The position numbers and the translations under genes were made by a program. The notes beneath the pieces are model-generated. The model saw nothing but the letters and a program-made list of their open reading frames with translations. It was not told the origin of the DNA and ran no database searches. Below are positions 18,742 to 26,721 of a stretch of DNA of 64,000 bases, piece after piece (position 1 is the first letter of the stretch; every line of letters starts with the position of its first letter). This DNA is from Glutamicibacter sp. JL.03c (GTDB lineage: Bacteria; Actinomycetota; Actinomycetes; Actinomycetales; Micrococcaceae), in contig NZ_CP107575.1 of the NCBI RefSeq assembly GCF_025854375.1, positions 806,001 through 870,000 of the forward strand, written 5' to 3'.

Positions 18742-21209
18742 TGAGCGACGAGAAGAACGTGAACTCAGCGGATTCTGCTGACAAGCCAGCCGAGCAGGTT
18801 CCTTCGCCAAAACCGGCGGCAAGCCCGCAGGAATCGGCGGCACCTTCGCAGCCTGTTTCCGCTGCCCTGTCGCGAGCAGAGCAGAAAGCCGCCAAGGCCA
18901 AAGCCAAGGTCGACGCAAAGCTCGAAAAGGCGCGCGCCAAGGAAGCGCAACAGCGTGCCAAGATGGACGCCAAGAACGCGGCCAAGGAGCAGAAGGCTCA
19001 AGCAAAGGAAACTGCCAAGCCAGCGGCTGCGCCAGCTGCTGCGCCGGAGACCGAGCCGGCCGAGGCCTCCGAGCCGTCCAGCGAGAAACCATCGAAGGCA
19101 GCGGGCACGCCTGCCGCAGTCGCAGAACCAGCATCCGGCGCCAAGCCGGGGGATACCTCCGAAACCGAGGATCAGCCAGCTGCTGCGCCCGCGCAGGATC
19201 CGGCTTCGTCCGAGGCCCACCCAGCGCACCAGGCGGCCAGCTCATCGACCCCGTTCACCCCAGCTGCCGCCCATGGACCAAAGGCTGCGCACAAGGCAGA
19301 ACCGGAGCAGGCAGAATCGGGCAAGGCCTCTGCTGACAAGGCTGAAACGCCGGCCGATGACAGCGGGCAGGCAGCACAAGCCGCAGTAGCGACCCCAGCG
19401 GCAACCACCCCTGCCGCCGCGTCCCGGGACAACGCAGAGGAACCGGAAAACGCCAAGGTGTCCATGCGGCGCCGCAAGCTGGAAAAGATCCGCGCGGCCG
19501 AAGCAGCTAAGGAAGAGCAGGCCCACAAGGCCCAGGCCACCGAGGCAAGCCCGGCCAGCGAGTCCACCGAGGGCAAGGTCAACGCCCGCCGCAAAAAGCT
19601 GGAGACGGCACGAATTGCCGCGAGCAAGGACGCGGCCGCCGCGCCCGCCCGCAGGAAGACCGGGGCCGTGCTCCTGAGCCTGGCTGCGGTCATCGCCGCC
19701 GGCGCAGTTGTCGCGGGCGGATCCGTGGTCGCTCCGAAGGCCGCGGAAAGGACGCTGCCAGCGGCCGTGACCAACCTGCCCGCAGGCGATGCCAGCAGCA
19801 TCTGCGCACCGACCCCGCAATTGCTCAAGGGCGTTGACGGCACCGACCCGCAGTTCGCCGCCGGAGCCAAAGAGGTTTCCAGCAACCTGCGCGGCATCGC
19901 CGTATCGGACCTGGCCAAGCGCATCCCTGGATCCTCGTTCGCCAAGCTCGACGGCTCCTCGGAGCGATCGCTGACCGAGCGCATCGCCGAAGCCGAAGCC
20001 CTGGAGGCGCGCGGTTCAGATGACGACGGGCAGACCGGACGCACGAGCAAGATCTCGACCATCAATGATGTTGATGACGCACAGGTCTATTCGCTGCAGC
20101 CCCTTGGCGGCCTGGCCTCGGAAGGCAGCGCGCTGCGCAGCTACCAGGCCAAGGACGGCGACCTTGCAGGATTGGCCACTGCCACCTGCCAGGCGCCAGC
20201 ATCGAACTGGCGATTCACCGGCCTGCAGACCAGCACCGGTTCGACCAGCGTGATGAACCTGTCGAATCCGACCCATACCACCGCTCAGATCTCTGTTCGC
20301 TTGCGCGGGCCGGAAGGCCTGATCGATACCCCGACCCTGCAGAGCATCGTCCTGGCACCGGGGCAGAGCCGCGCCCTGGTTCTGGGTGGTTACGCACAGA
20401 ACATGGATTCGGTCTCCGCCGAGGTCACGAGTGTTGGCGGCAAGATCACCGCATCGGTCCAGCAAGCCGCATTGCGCGGGTTGACCCCGTCCGGCGTGGA
20501 CTTTGTTGCTCCGAATGCCTCGGCGTCCAACACCCAGGTGATCCCGGGCGTCTGGATCGATGAGAAATCAAATGCCGATGCCCTGAGCAAGGAGGACAGC
20601 TCGCTGGTGCCGCAGCTGCACGTTTCCGCCACCGGTTCCTCCGGTGCCGGATACAAGGTCAAGGTTCTGGGCAAGGACGGCGAAGTAGCTGCCAGCTTCG
20701 ATGACAACCTAGCGGTGGCCTCCAATGCCACCGATGTGCAGAGCCTCAAGCAACTTGCCGGCGGCTACTACACCATCGTGGTGGAGTCGGATGCCCCGGT
20801 GACCGCTGCGGTGCGCATGGTCCGAGGCAGCAACCCGAAGGACTCCTCGGATACTGCATGGGCCGCCAGCTCCAACGTATTGGCCGGAACGCAGGCCATG
20901 CCGCTCCCGGCCAATGGCACCGGCAAATTCTCGTTGGCCGCCGTGGACTCGGATTCCTCCGTGGAAGCCACGGTGGTGCACCAGGACGGAAAGCTCAGCA
21001 AGGGCAGGAAGCTGGAGATCAGTGCTGGATCCAGCATTGTCTTCGATCCGAAAACCGTGGCGGATGACGCGCAGGCAGTGATTTTCTCGACCGACGCGAA
21101 CACCTTCATCGGCGCTGTGACCCTGAGCTCTGAACGTTCTATCGCTTGGGCTGCCATGCCTCAGGCCAATGCCGGTCGCGACGGCATTGTGGTGAATATC
21201 GGCGGGTAG
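18741..21209 (+). CDS. DUF5719 family membrane-anchored protein with long Ala/Lys/Glu-rich N-terminus
   Basis: The 822-aa protein starts at GTG 18741, which overlaps the stop codon of the glycosyltransferase gene, so translation is coupled. The first 300 residues are low-complexity, made of Ala, Lys, Glu, Pro and Ser, with probable coiled-coil stretches such as RAEQKAAKAKAKVDAK. A single transmembrane segment (about 313-335, VLLSLAAVIAAGAVVAGGSVV) follows. The rest is an extracytoplasmic domain of the DUF5719 type with TSVMNLSNPTHT and LVLGGYAQNMDSVS. The function is unknown. The pairing with the glycosyltransferase suggests they act together in envelope assembly. Confidence 0.85.
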   Translation: MSDEKNVNSADSADKPAEQVPSPKPAASPQESAAPSQPVSAALSRAEQKAAKAKAKVDAKLEKARAKEAQQRAKMDAKNAAKEQKAQAKETAKPAAAPAAAPETEPAEASEPSSEKPSKAAGTPAAVAEPASGAKPGDTSETEDQPAAAPAQDPASSEAHPAHQAASSSTPFTPAAAHGPKAAHKAEPEQAESGKASADKAETPADDSGQAAQAAVATPAATTPAAASRDNAEEPENAKVSMRRRKLEKIRAAEAAKEEQAHKAQATEASPASESTEGKVNARRKKLETARIAASKDAAAAPARRKTGAVLLSLAAVIAAGAVVAGGSVVAPKAAERTLPAAVTNLPAGDASSICAPTPQLLKGVDGTDPQFAAGAKEVSSNLRGIAVSDLAKRIPGSSFAKLDGSSERSLTERIAEAEALEARGSDDDGQTGRTSKISTINDVDDAQVYSLQPLGGLASEGSALRSYQAKDGDLAGLATATCQAPASNWRFTGLQTSTGSTSVMNLSNPTHTTAQISVRLRGPEGLIDTPTLQSIVLAPGQSRALVLGGYAQNMDSVSAEVTSVGGKITASVQQAALRGLTPSGVDFVAPNASASNTQVIPGVWIDEKSNADALSKEDSSLVPQLHVSATGSSGAGYKVKVLGKDGEVAASFDDNLAVASNATDVQSLKQLAGGYYTIVVESDAPVTAAVRMVRGSNPKDSSDTAWAASSNVLAGTQAMPLPANGTGKFSLAAVDSDSSVEATVVHQDGKLSKGRKLEISAGSSIVFDPKTVADDAQAVIFSTDANTFIGAVTLSSERSIAWAAMPQANAGRDGIVVNIGG

Positions 21210-21234
21210 CCTCCCGCCACCAAGGAATAGTTTT

Positions 21235-22167
21235 ATGGTTACCCCCTTCGGCTGGTTCGCCAGCCGAATCGCCTTGGAGCGCCGTTCGCTGCGCGCTGCC
21301 AGCCTGGCTGCCATGGTCGCTGCCATCTTGATCATTGTCGGCGGAGGCGTGGTCCGCGTGACCGGCTCGGGCCTGGGCTGTCCGGACTGGCCGGCCTGCA
21401 CCGACGGGTCCTTGGCGCCCACGGCGCAAATGGGCATCCACGCCACCATCGAATTCGCCAACCGTTTGCTCACCACGGTGCTGTGCGCCGCGGTGGGATG
21501 GGTGATCATCGCAGCCCGGCTGCAACGCGAACCGGTGCCGGCCATTACCCGCTGGGCCTGGGTGCAGTTCTGGCTTGTGGTGCTCAACGCCGTGATCGGC
21601 GGAGTGACCGTCTGGGTGAAGCTGAATCCGTTCATGGTGGCCGGGCACTTTTTGGCGGCGACCTTGCTGCTGACCGCCGCGGCGATCACCTGGGACAAGA
21701 CCCAGAACCTGACGGCCATGCGGCCGCCGGAGAGCACCCCGCTGCTCAAGACGCTGGGCACCAGCATGCTGGCGCTCAACGCCGTCCTGGTCATCCTTGG
21801 CACCGCGGTCACCGGTTCCGGCCCGCATGCCGGGGACTCCGCCGACGTGCCGCGCATGGGCTTTGACTGGCTGGGCATCACCGTGGTCCACGCCGCGGCC
21901 GCGGTGCTGGCCTTGGCCATGGCGCTGGTCATCTGGCGCACCGCGAACCAGCAGCAGGTTCCGAATGTTGCCCGCAAGGGCGCAATGTATGTGCTGGTCT
22001 TCGCCGGCCAGGGCCTGATCGGCATCGTGCAGGCGCTCACGCACCTTCCCGAGCTCCTGGTGGTCTGCCATCTGGTGGGCTCGGCGCTGGTCTGGATCGG
22101 AGCGGTCCGCCTGATGCTGGCCACCCACGCGCCACAGGGCACGGCGGCCGCCCGGGCTCACTCGTAG
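21235..22167 (+). CDS. ctaA: Heme A synthase (CtaA/Cox15)
   Basis: CtaA oxidises heme O to heme A for aa3-type cytochrome oxidase. The 310-aa protein has eight predicted helices. The heme-ligand histidines are His69 (with Glu73), His138, His219 and His279. The first outer loop carries the Cys49/Cys55 pair in GLGCPDWPAC, as in the Bacillus-type enzyme. The gene starts 25 bases after the DUF5719 gene, probably in one transcript. This is not the usual site beside ctaB or tkt. Its last 10 bases overlap the convergent zincin-like gene. Confidence 0.93.
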   Translation: MVTPFGWFASRIALERRSLRAASLAAMVAAILIIVGGGVVRVTGSGLGCPDWPACTDGSLAPTAQMGIHATIEFANRLLTTVLCAAVGWVIIAARLQREPVPAITRWAWVQFWLVVLNAVIGGVTVWVKLNPFMVAGHFLAATLLLTAAAITWDKTQNLTAMRPPESTPLLKTLGTSMLALNAVLVILGTAVTGSGPHAGDSADVPRMGFDWLGITVVHAAAAVLALAMALVIWRTANQQQVPNVARKGAMYVLVFAGQGLIGIVQALTHLPELLVVCHLVGSALVWIGAVRLMLATHAPQGTAAARAHS

Positions 22168-22619
22168 TCGGGGTCGTCCGGGAAATAGGACGGGTCGACC
22201 TCATTGATCGGCTTGACCCACAGTTGCGCCACCTCGTGCACAATGCACTGGTGGACCAGGTCCAGCAATTCCCCGGGGCTGTCGGCGATCTGCTCGATGG
22301 GCAGCCGGAAAATGATGATCTTGGCCCGTGCATGGGCTGTCGCCGGCACGGACGATGCCAAAGGTATCCGGTCGCCGACGGCCTGGGCCTGGTTGATCAG
22401 CTTGTCGCTGGGAACCGGCTCAATCAGGAAGTCGATGATCTCGATCTTCTGCGCCCAGCGCTCGGACAGCCGCTGGGCGCTGGCCATCACCGCGTCGTCG
22501 AATCGCTCCTGGCGGGAGCGGTAGGCCGGCAGGTGCATCGGCACCAGCGGCCCGCGTCGTCCCCGGCCATGGCGGTTGCGCCGTGGCCCGCTGGGCTGAT
22601 CCGGCAACTTCGAGTTCAT
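22158..22619 (-). CDS. Zincin-like (metallopeptidase family) protein with degenerate active site
   Basis: The 153-aa product matches the small zincin family (Pfam Zincin_1) in its RFDDAVMASAQRLSERW start and the IIIFRLPIEQ and VHEV segments. The expected HExxHxxG zinc motif is altered: HEVAQLW (128-134) keeps His128 and Glu129, but the second zinc ligand is replaced by Gln132. Catalysis in the classical way is therefore unlikely. The N-terminus is basic and Pro-rich. The gene is divergent from DUF3499, the same pairing seen in other actinobacteria such as Mycobacterium, so the context rather than catalysis may be conserved. Confidence 0.85.
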   Translation of the reverse strand: MNSKLPDQPSGPRRNRHGRGRRGPLVPMHLPAYRSRQERFDDAVMASAQRLSERWAQKIEIIDFLIEPVPSDKLINQAQAVGDRIPLASSVPATAHARAKIIIFRLPIEQIADSPGELLDLVHQCIVHEVAQLWVKPINEVDPSYFPDDPDYE

Positions 22620-22709
22620 CCTCCCAGCCTATCGCCTGGCTCGCCACCCGGGGCGGATCGGCCCGCAGGCACCCCTAGATCCCCGGTTAGCGGGCATGCC
22701 GCGAGTAGA

Positions 22710-23105
22710 ATGGAGCGCGTGGAAGGTCTTCGTCTTTGTTCTCGCCCAGCTTGCCGTGAAGCAGCTCGTGCAACCCTCACCTACGTCTACGCGGATTCAA
22801 CCGCAGTGCTGGGTCCGCTCGCGACCTATCCGGAGCCGCATTGCTACGACCTGTGCGCACGGCATGCCAATCGCCTGACCGTGCCCAGCGGCTGGCGCCT
22901 GATTCGCGGGGCCATGCCGGACGTGCTGGAACCCGAAGACGAACTCAACGCCCTGGTCGATGCGGTACGCGACAAGCAGCCGTCATCCCGCGAACCACGC
23001 CATGCCTCCAGCTCCCCGGTGGACTCGGTGAGGGCGCGCGATTACCGGGGCCAGCGCTTCGACTCCCGCGTGCGTTTGGCCGTCTTGCCCGAGAAGGACC
23101 AGTAA
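22710..23105 (+). CDS. DUF3499 family protein
   Basis: The 131-aa protein shows the family pattern closely: LCSRPACREAARATLTYVY, then DSTAVLGPLATYPEPHCYDLCARHANRLTVP and GWRLIR. The two CxxxC and CxxxC/H pairs (CSRPAC, CYDLCARH) resemble a zinc ribbon. Function is unknown; the family is nearly restricted to actinobacteria and lies beside the zincin-like gene. The start is ATG 22710, with GTG 22719 as an alternative behind GGAG. The frame is open much further upstream through the zincin gene but that part is antisense and not real. Confidence 0.85.
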   Translation: MERVEGLRLCSRPACREAARATLTYVYADSTAVLGPLATYPEPHCYDLCARHANRLTVPSGWRLIRGAMPDVLEPEDELNALVDAVRDKQPSSREPRHASSSPVDSVRARDYRGQRFDSRVRLAVLPEKDQ

Positions 23106-23272
23106 GTTCCGCTCGAAGTACTTTTTGCGGGCACCTCAGCTTGTGTCCTAGCCGAAACGTGTTTTAGGTGTGGTAATCCGTCGCATGTGCCTTCCCGGTG
23201 GATATGCTGAAGGCGCGTGAGCCCTCAGCGGCTTGCCATTGACCCGAAACATCACACCATCGCGCGAATTGC

Positions 23273-23278
23273 AGGAGG
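23273..23278 (+). promoter_or_regulatory. Ribosome binding site AGGAGG deciding the DUF1461 start
   Basis: AGGAGG lies 7 bases before ATG 23286 and overrides the longer open frame that begins at 23217. Confidence 0.7.
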
Positions 23279-23285
23279 CTTGCTC

Positions 23286-24737
23286 ATGGCTGAGGCGGCG
23301 AAGAACCCTACCGGAGGGCAAGGAGATGCGGGCCAGCCCGCCTCCGCTAGCCCTGAAGGCGCGCCAAGACCAAAGGCATCGCTGAGCCAAAAAGCTGAAG
23401 AGCTTGCTGCGCGCTTGGAAGCCCACAAAAACCAGGCCCAGGCCGAAGCGGCCAAGGACGCCGCCGCCAAGGAAGCTGCCCGCAAGGATGCTGTCCGGCG
23501 AGCCATGTCCGGCAAAACCGCGGATCCTGCGCCACCGGAAGCCGCCAAGGCGGCGGCGGAAAAGCCGGAAGCAGCCAAAGCCCCTGCGGCCCCGCTGGCA
23601 CAGAAACCTGCAGCAGGCAAGCAAGCCGCGCCAGCCAACACCGCGGCTCCTGCCTCCGCGGGAAAGCCCGTAGCTGCGGGCAAGCCGGCATCTGCGGAAC
23701 CAGCTGCCCCGCCGAAAGCCAAAGAACCAGTAGAAGACGTGATCCGCGCCATTAAGCTGCCACACGAGATCGAAGCAGAGAAGAAGGCCAAGAGCCAGTC
23801 GCCAGCACCGGCCACCAGTGTCCAGCCGCATGTGGAGGAACAGAGCACGAATACCGCCCAGCAAGTACCACCGGTGTCGGTCGCGCCCAAGACCGGATCG
23901 CTGCCCACTACCAAAGCGGCCGTCGCCCAGGCACGCAACCGGGTCTTCGGCAGCTACGAGCCAGAGCCCGAACGATCCGAAGCCGCAGTGCAGCGCCGGG
24001 TCGCCCGGGAACGCGCTTTGAACTCCAAGCCGCCATTGGGCCGCACCGCCCAGGTCATCGTGGCTTTGGTCTTCCCGCTGCTGACCCTGATCACGGCCAT
24101 TCGGCTGATCGCCACGCCGGCCTTCTTGGCGCTGTCCTATGCCCGTCCGGGCTTCCCCAGCGACAGCTTCGGCTTCACCGACGCCGAACGCCTGACCTAC
24201 GGCAGCTACGGCGTGGACTACCTGAATAACTTTGCCGGGCCCGAATACCTGGCCGGGCTCAAGCTTTCCACCGGATCGGCGATGTTCACCGACGGGGAGG
24301 TGCAGCATATGGTCGACGTGAAGAACCTGATCGGCTTCGCCTACATCCTCGCATTGGTCCTCGCCCTCATCCTGCTCATTGGCGTGTGGTACCTGGCCAA
24401 GCGCTACGCCGGGGGAGTGCGCCGGGCCTTGTTCTCCGGGGCCATCTTGACCCTGGCCATGATCGCCGTGCTTGCGGTGGCCGCGCTGCTGGGTTGGGAA
24501 ACCTTCTTCACCCAGTTCCACGCCCTGTTCTTCTCCGAAGGATCCTGGACCTTCAGCGTCCGGGACACCCTGATCCGCTTGTACCCGGAGCAGTTCTGGA
24601 TGGACAGCGCCATCGGCATCGCCGTGCTGGTCCTGGCGACCATCGCCATCGTGCTGGCCAGCTGCTGGCCGACCGGACGCCGCCGCGAGGCCTCCCGGCT
24701 TCGCCAGGAAGCACGGGCCTTCGGCATCGGCAACTAG
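23286..24737 (+). CDS. DUF1461 (TIGR01906) integral membrane protein with long Ala/Lys-rich N-terminus
   Basis: The 483-aa product ends with a five-helix membrane domain of the DUF1461/TIGR01906 kind. The recognisable block is ETFFTQFHALFFSEGSWTF followed by DTLIRLYPEQFW, which lies outside the membrane between two helices. Before it come about 240 residues of low-complexity sequence rich in Ala, Lys, Pro and Glu. The function of the family is unknown. The N-terminal extension resembles the one on the DUF5719 protein in composition but not in order. A 21-bp hairpin follows. Confidence 0.85.
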   Translation: MAEAAKNPTGGQGDAGQPASASPEGAPRPKASLSQKAEELAARLEAHKNQAQAEAAKDAAAKEAARKDAVRRAMSGKTADPAPPEAAKAAAEKPEAAKAPAAPLAQKPAAGKQAAPANTAAPASAGKPVAAGKPASAEPAAPPKAKEPVEDVIRAIKLPHEIEAEKKAKSQSPAPATSVQPHVEEQSTNTAQQVPPVSVAPKTGSLPTTKAAVAQARNRVFGSYEPEPERSEAAVQRRVARERALNSKPPLGRTAQVIVALVFPLLTLITAIRLIATPAFLALSYARPGFPSDSFGFTDAERLTYGSYGVDYLNNFAGPEYLAGLKLSTGSAMFTDGEVQHMVDVKNLIGFAYILALVLALILLIGVWYLAKRYAGGVRRALFSGAILTLAMIAVLAVAALLGWETFFTQFHALFFSEGSWTFSVRDTLIRLYPEQFWMDSAIGIAVLVLATIAIVLASCWPTGRRREASRLRQEARAFGIGN

Positions 24738-24748
24738 CCGTCAATGGC

Positions 24749-24794
24749 ATTAAGCAGCTCAGGCGCCGCGACAGCGGCGCCTGAGCTGCTTAAT
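24749..24794. terminator. Bidirectional terminator between DUF1461 and acyl-CoA ligase genes
   Basis: A perfect 21-bp stem with a 4-base loop (GACA) fills the 64-base gap between two convergent genes. Short A/T tracts at both ends of the stem allow it to work in either direction. Confidence 0.85.
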
Positions 24795-24801
24795 CGTGAG
24801 G

Positions 24802-26643
24802 CTATTTGGTGTAGAAGGCCTGGATCTGCTCATCAAACTGCTCAAGGACGGCCTGCCGCTTGAGCTTGAGCGAATTGGTCAGGTGTCCGGAGGCTTCGGT
24901 GAATTCCTCATCGAGGACCGCGAATTTGCGGATGGACTCGGCCTGGGACACCGTCAGATTCGCGGTGTCCACATAGCTTTGGACTTCGGCAATGACCTCC
25001 GGATGCACAGCTGCCTGGGCCAGGGGCAAATCGCCCAGGCCCTTGGCCTTGCCCCAGAGCACCAGTTCCTCGGGATCCAAGGTGACCATGGCGGAAATAA
25101 ACGGGCGCTGTTCACCGACCAGGACGCACTGGGCCACGATGCGGCCAGCGCGCACCATTTCCTCCAGCGGGCCAGGCGAGACGTTCTTGCCGCCAGCTGT
25201 GACGATCAGTTCCTTCTTGCGGCCGGTGACCTTCAGGTATCCGGCTTCATCCAGGACACCGGTGTCACCGGTCTTGAAGTAGCCCTCGGCGTCGAAGACC
25301 TCTGCGGTGGCCTTGGGATTGTTGTGGTAGCCGGAGAAGACGCCAATGCCCTTGATCAGGATCTCTCCGTCCTCGGCGATCCTGACGCTGGTACCGGGGA
25401 TAGGCCGGCCCACGGTGCCCACCCGGGTACTCGACGCCTGGTTCACCGTGGCAGGGGCCGTGGTCTCGGTCAGTCCGTAGCCTTCCACCAGCTCGATGCC
25501 GGCGCCGCGGAAGAAATGTGCCAGATCCTGGTTCAGCGCGCTGGCCCCGGAGATCGCGTAGCCGCACTCGCCGCCGAAGACGCCGCGCAGCTTCGGATAG
25601 AGGACCTTGTTGAACAGCGCGTGGCGGGCCCGCAGGCCCAGCGGCATGCGTGCCTTCTGGCCGCGAGCACGGGCGTCACGGATCCTGGAGACCTCGATGG
25701 CGGTCTGCTCGGCCTTCAAGAACAAGTCGGCCTTGCCGCTGCCCTCGGCGGTGGCCAGGGCAGTGGTGCGGATCTTTTCGAAGACGCGGGGCACCGCCAA
25801 GAGGAAGCCGGGCTTCACCGCGGCCATGTCCTGGACCAGATTGGCCATGGAGCTGGAATGGGCGATGATCGATCCGCCGTGGATGCAGGTCTGCTGCACG
25901 GCGCGCGCCAGAACATGGGCCAGCGGCAGGAACATCAGCGTGCGGCGCTGGTCTCCGAGGATATCGAGCATATGCGCGGCAAGATTGTGGGCCACCATGG
26001 CGAAGTTCGAATGGGACATATTGCAGCCCTTGGGACGGCCGGTGGTGCCCGAGGTGTAGACCATGGTGGCTACATCTTCGAGCGCCATGCTGGCGCGACG
26101 CGATTCGATGAGCTCTTCGTTGACCCGCTGCGGATCAACAAGAAGCTGGTGCAGCCCGGCCGAGGGGATCAGCGACTTATCGGCCTGATCGGATCCTTCA
26201 AAGATATGGATGCGGACCTCTTCGCCCAGCTGCGCCACGGCCTGGCGCACATTGGCGCGCAGCGCGTGATCCTCGGCGAAGACGACGCGTGCTCCGGAAT
26301 CGCGCAGGATCCATTCGATCTGGAAGGGGCTGGAGGTCTCATAGATGGGCACCGAGACGCCGCCGGCAAACCAGATGGCCTCTTCTGCCAGTGCCCACTC
26401 GTAGCGCGTGCGGGAGATGATCGCGACCTTGTCGCCAGGCTGCAGCCCGTCGTTGATCAAGGTCATCGCCAGGCGCTTCACATCGGCGAGGAAGCCCGAC
26501 GCGCTGACGTCGTGCCAGGAGCCGTCGCGCTGCACGCTGAACAGGGGTTGATCTGCGCCGCGGGCGACGCGGTCGATCAGAAGATTCGTCGTATTGAACT
26601 CTGGTGCTAATTCAGTGAGCAGCTCGACGGTTACTTCTTGCAT
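24802..26643 (-). CDS. Long-chain fatty-acid-CoA ligase (FadD15-like)
   Basis: This AMP-forming enzyme activates fatty acids to acyl-CoA. The 613-aa protein carries the P-loop-like motif YTSGTTGRPKGC, the middle motif VEGYGLTETTAP, and the hinge and C-terminal motifs GYFKTGDTGVLDEAGYLKVTGRKKELI. The final Lys-containing part fits the adenylate-forming superfamily. The close length and ends favour the actinobacterial FadD15 group. ATG 26643 is preceded by GGATC, a weak site. It lies 78 bases downstream of the O-mannosyltransferase gene on the same strand, but nothing else links the two functions. Confidence 0.93.
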   Translation of the reverse strand: MQEVTVELLTELAPEFNTTNLLIDRVARGADQPLFSVQRDGSWHDVSASGFLADVKRLAMTLINDGLQPGDKVAIISRTRYEWALAEEAIWFAGGVSVPIYETSSPFQIEWILRDSGARVVFAEDHALRANVRQAVAQLGEEVRIHIFEGSDQADKSLIPSAGLHQLLVDPQRVNEELIESRRASMALEDVATMVYTSGTTGRPKGCNMSHSNFAMVAHNLAAHMLDILGDQRRTLMFLPLAHVLARAVQQTCIHGGSIIAHSSSMANLVQDMAAVKPGFLLAVPRVFEKIRTTALATAEGSGKADLFLKAEQTAIEVSRIRDARARGQKARMPLGLRARHALFNKVLYPKLRGVFGGECGYAISGASALNQDLAHFFRGAGIELVEGYGLTETTAPATVNQASSTRVGTVGRPIPGTSVRIAEDGEILIKGIGVFSGYHNNPKATAEVFDAEGYFKTGDTGVLDEAGYLKVTGRKKELIVTAGGKNVSPGPLEEMVRAGRIVAQCVLVGEQRPFISAMVTLDPEELVLWGKAKGLGDLPLAQAAVHPEVIAEVQSYVDTANLTVSQAESIRKFAVLDEEFTEASGHLTNSLKLKRQAVLEQFDEQIQAFYTK

Positions 26644-26721
26644 GGAAGCTGGATCCTTCGGGAATAGAAAATCGTCAAAGTGGCCTATTTCATGGCTTCA
26701 AGCACTCAGGAGCACGACGGC

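Noticed and set aside
16924-19245. Very long open frame (773 aa) on the minus strand
   Set aside because: It is antisense to the glycosyltransferase and DUF5719 genes, whose motifs are clear. Its composition is dominated by Gly, Arg, His and Gln, as expected for the opposite strand of such genes.
22224-22709. Upstream extension of the DUF3499 frame
   Set aside because: It lies antisense to the zincin-like gene and shows no conserved pattern; the start at 22710 fits the family.
24749-24794. Possible mobile-element end or CRISPR repeat
   Set aside because: The perfect palindrome is unique, sits between convergent genes and looks like a terminator; no transposase or repeat array was found in the window.
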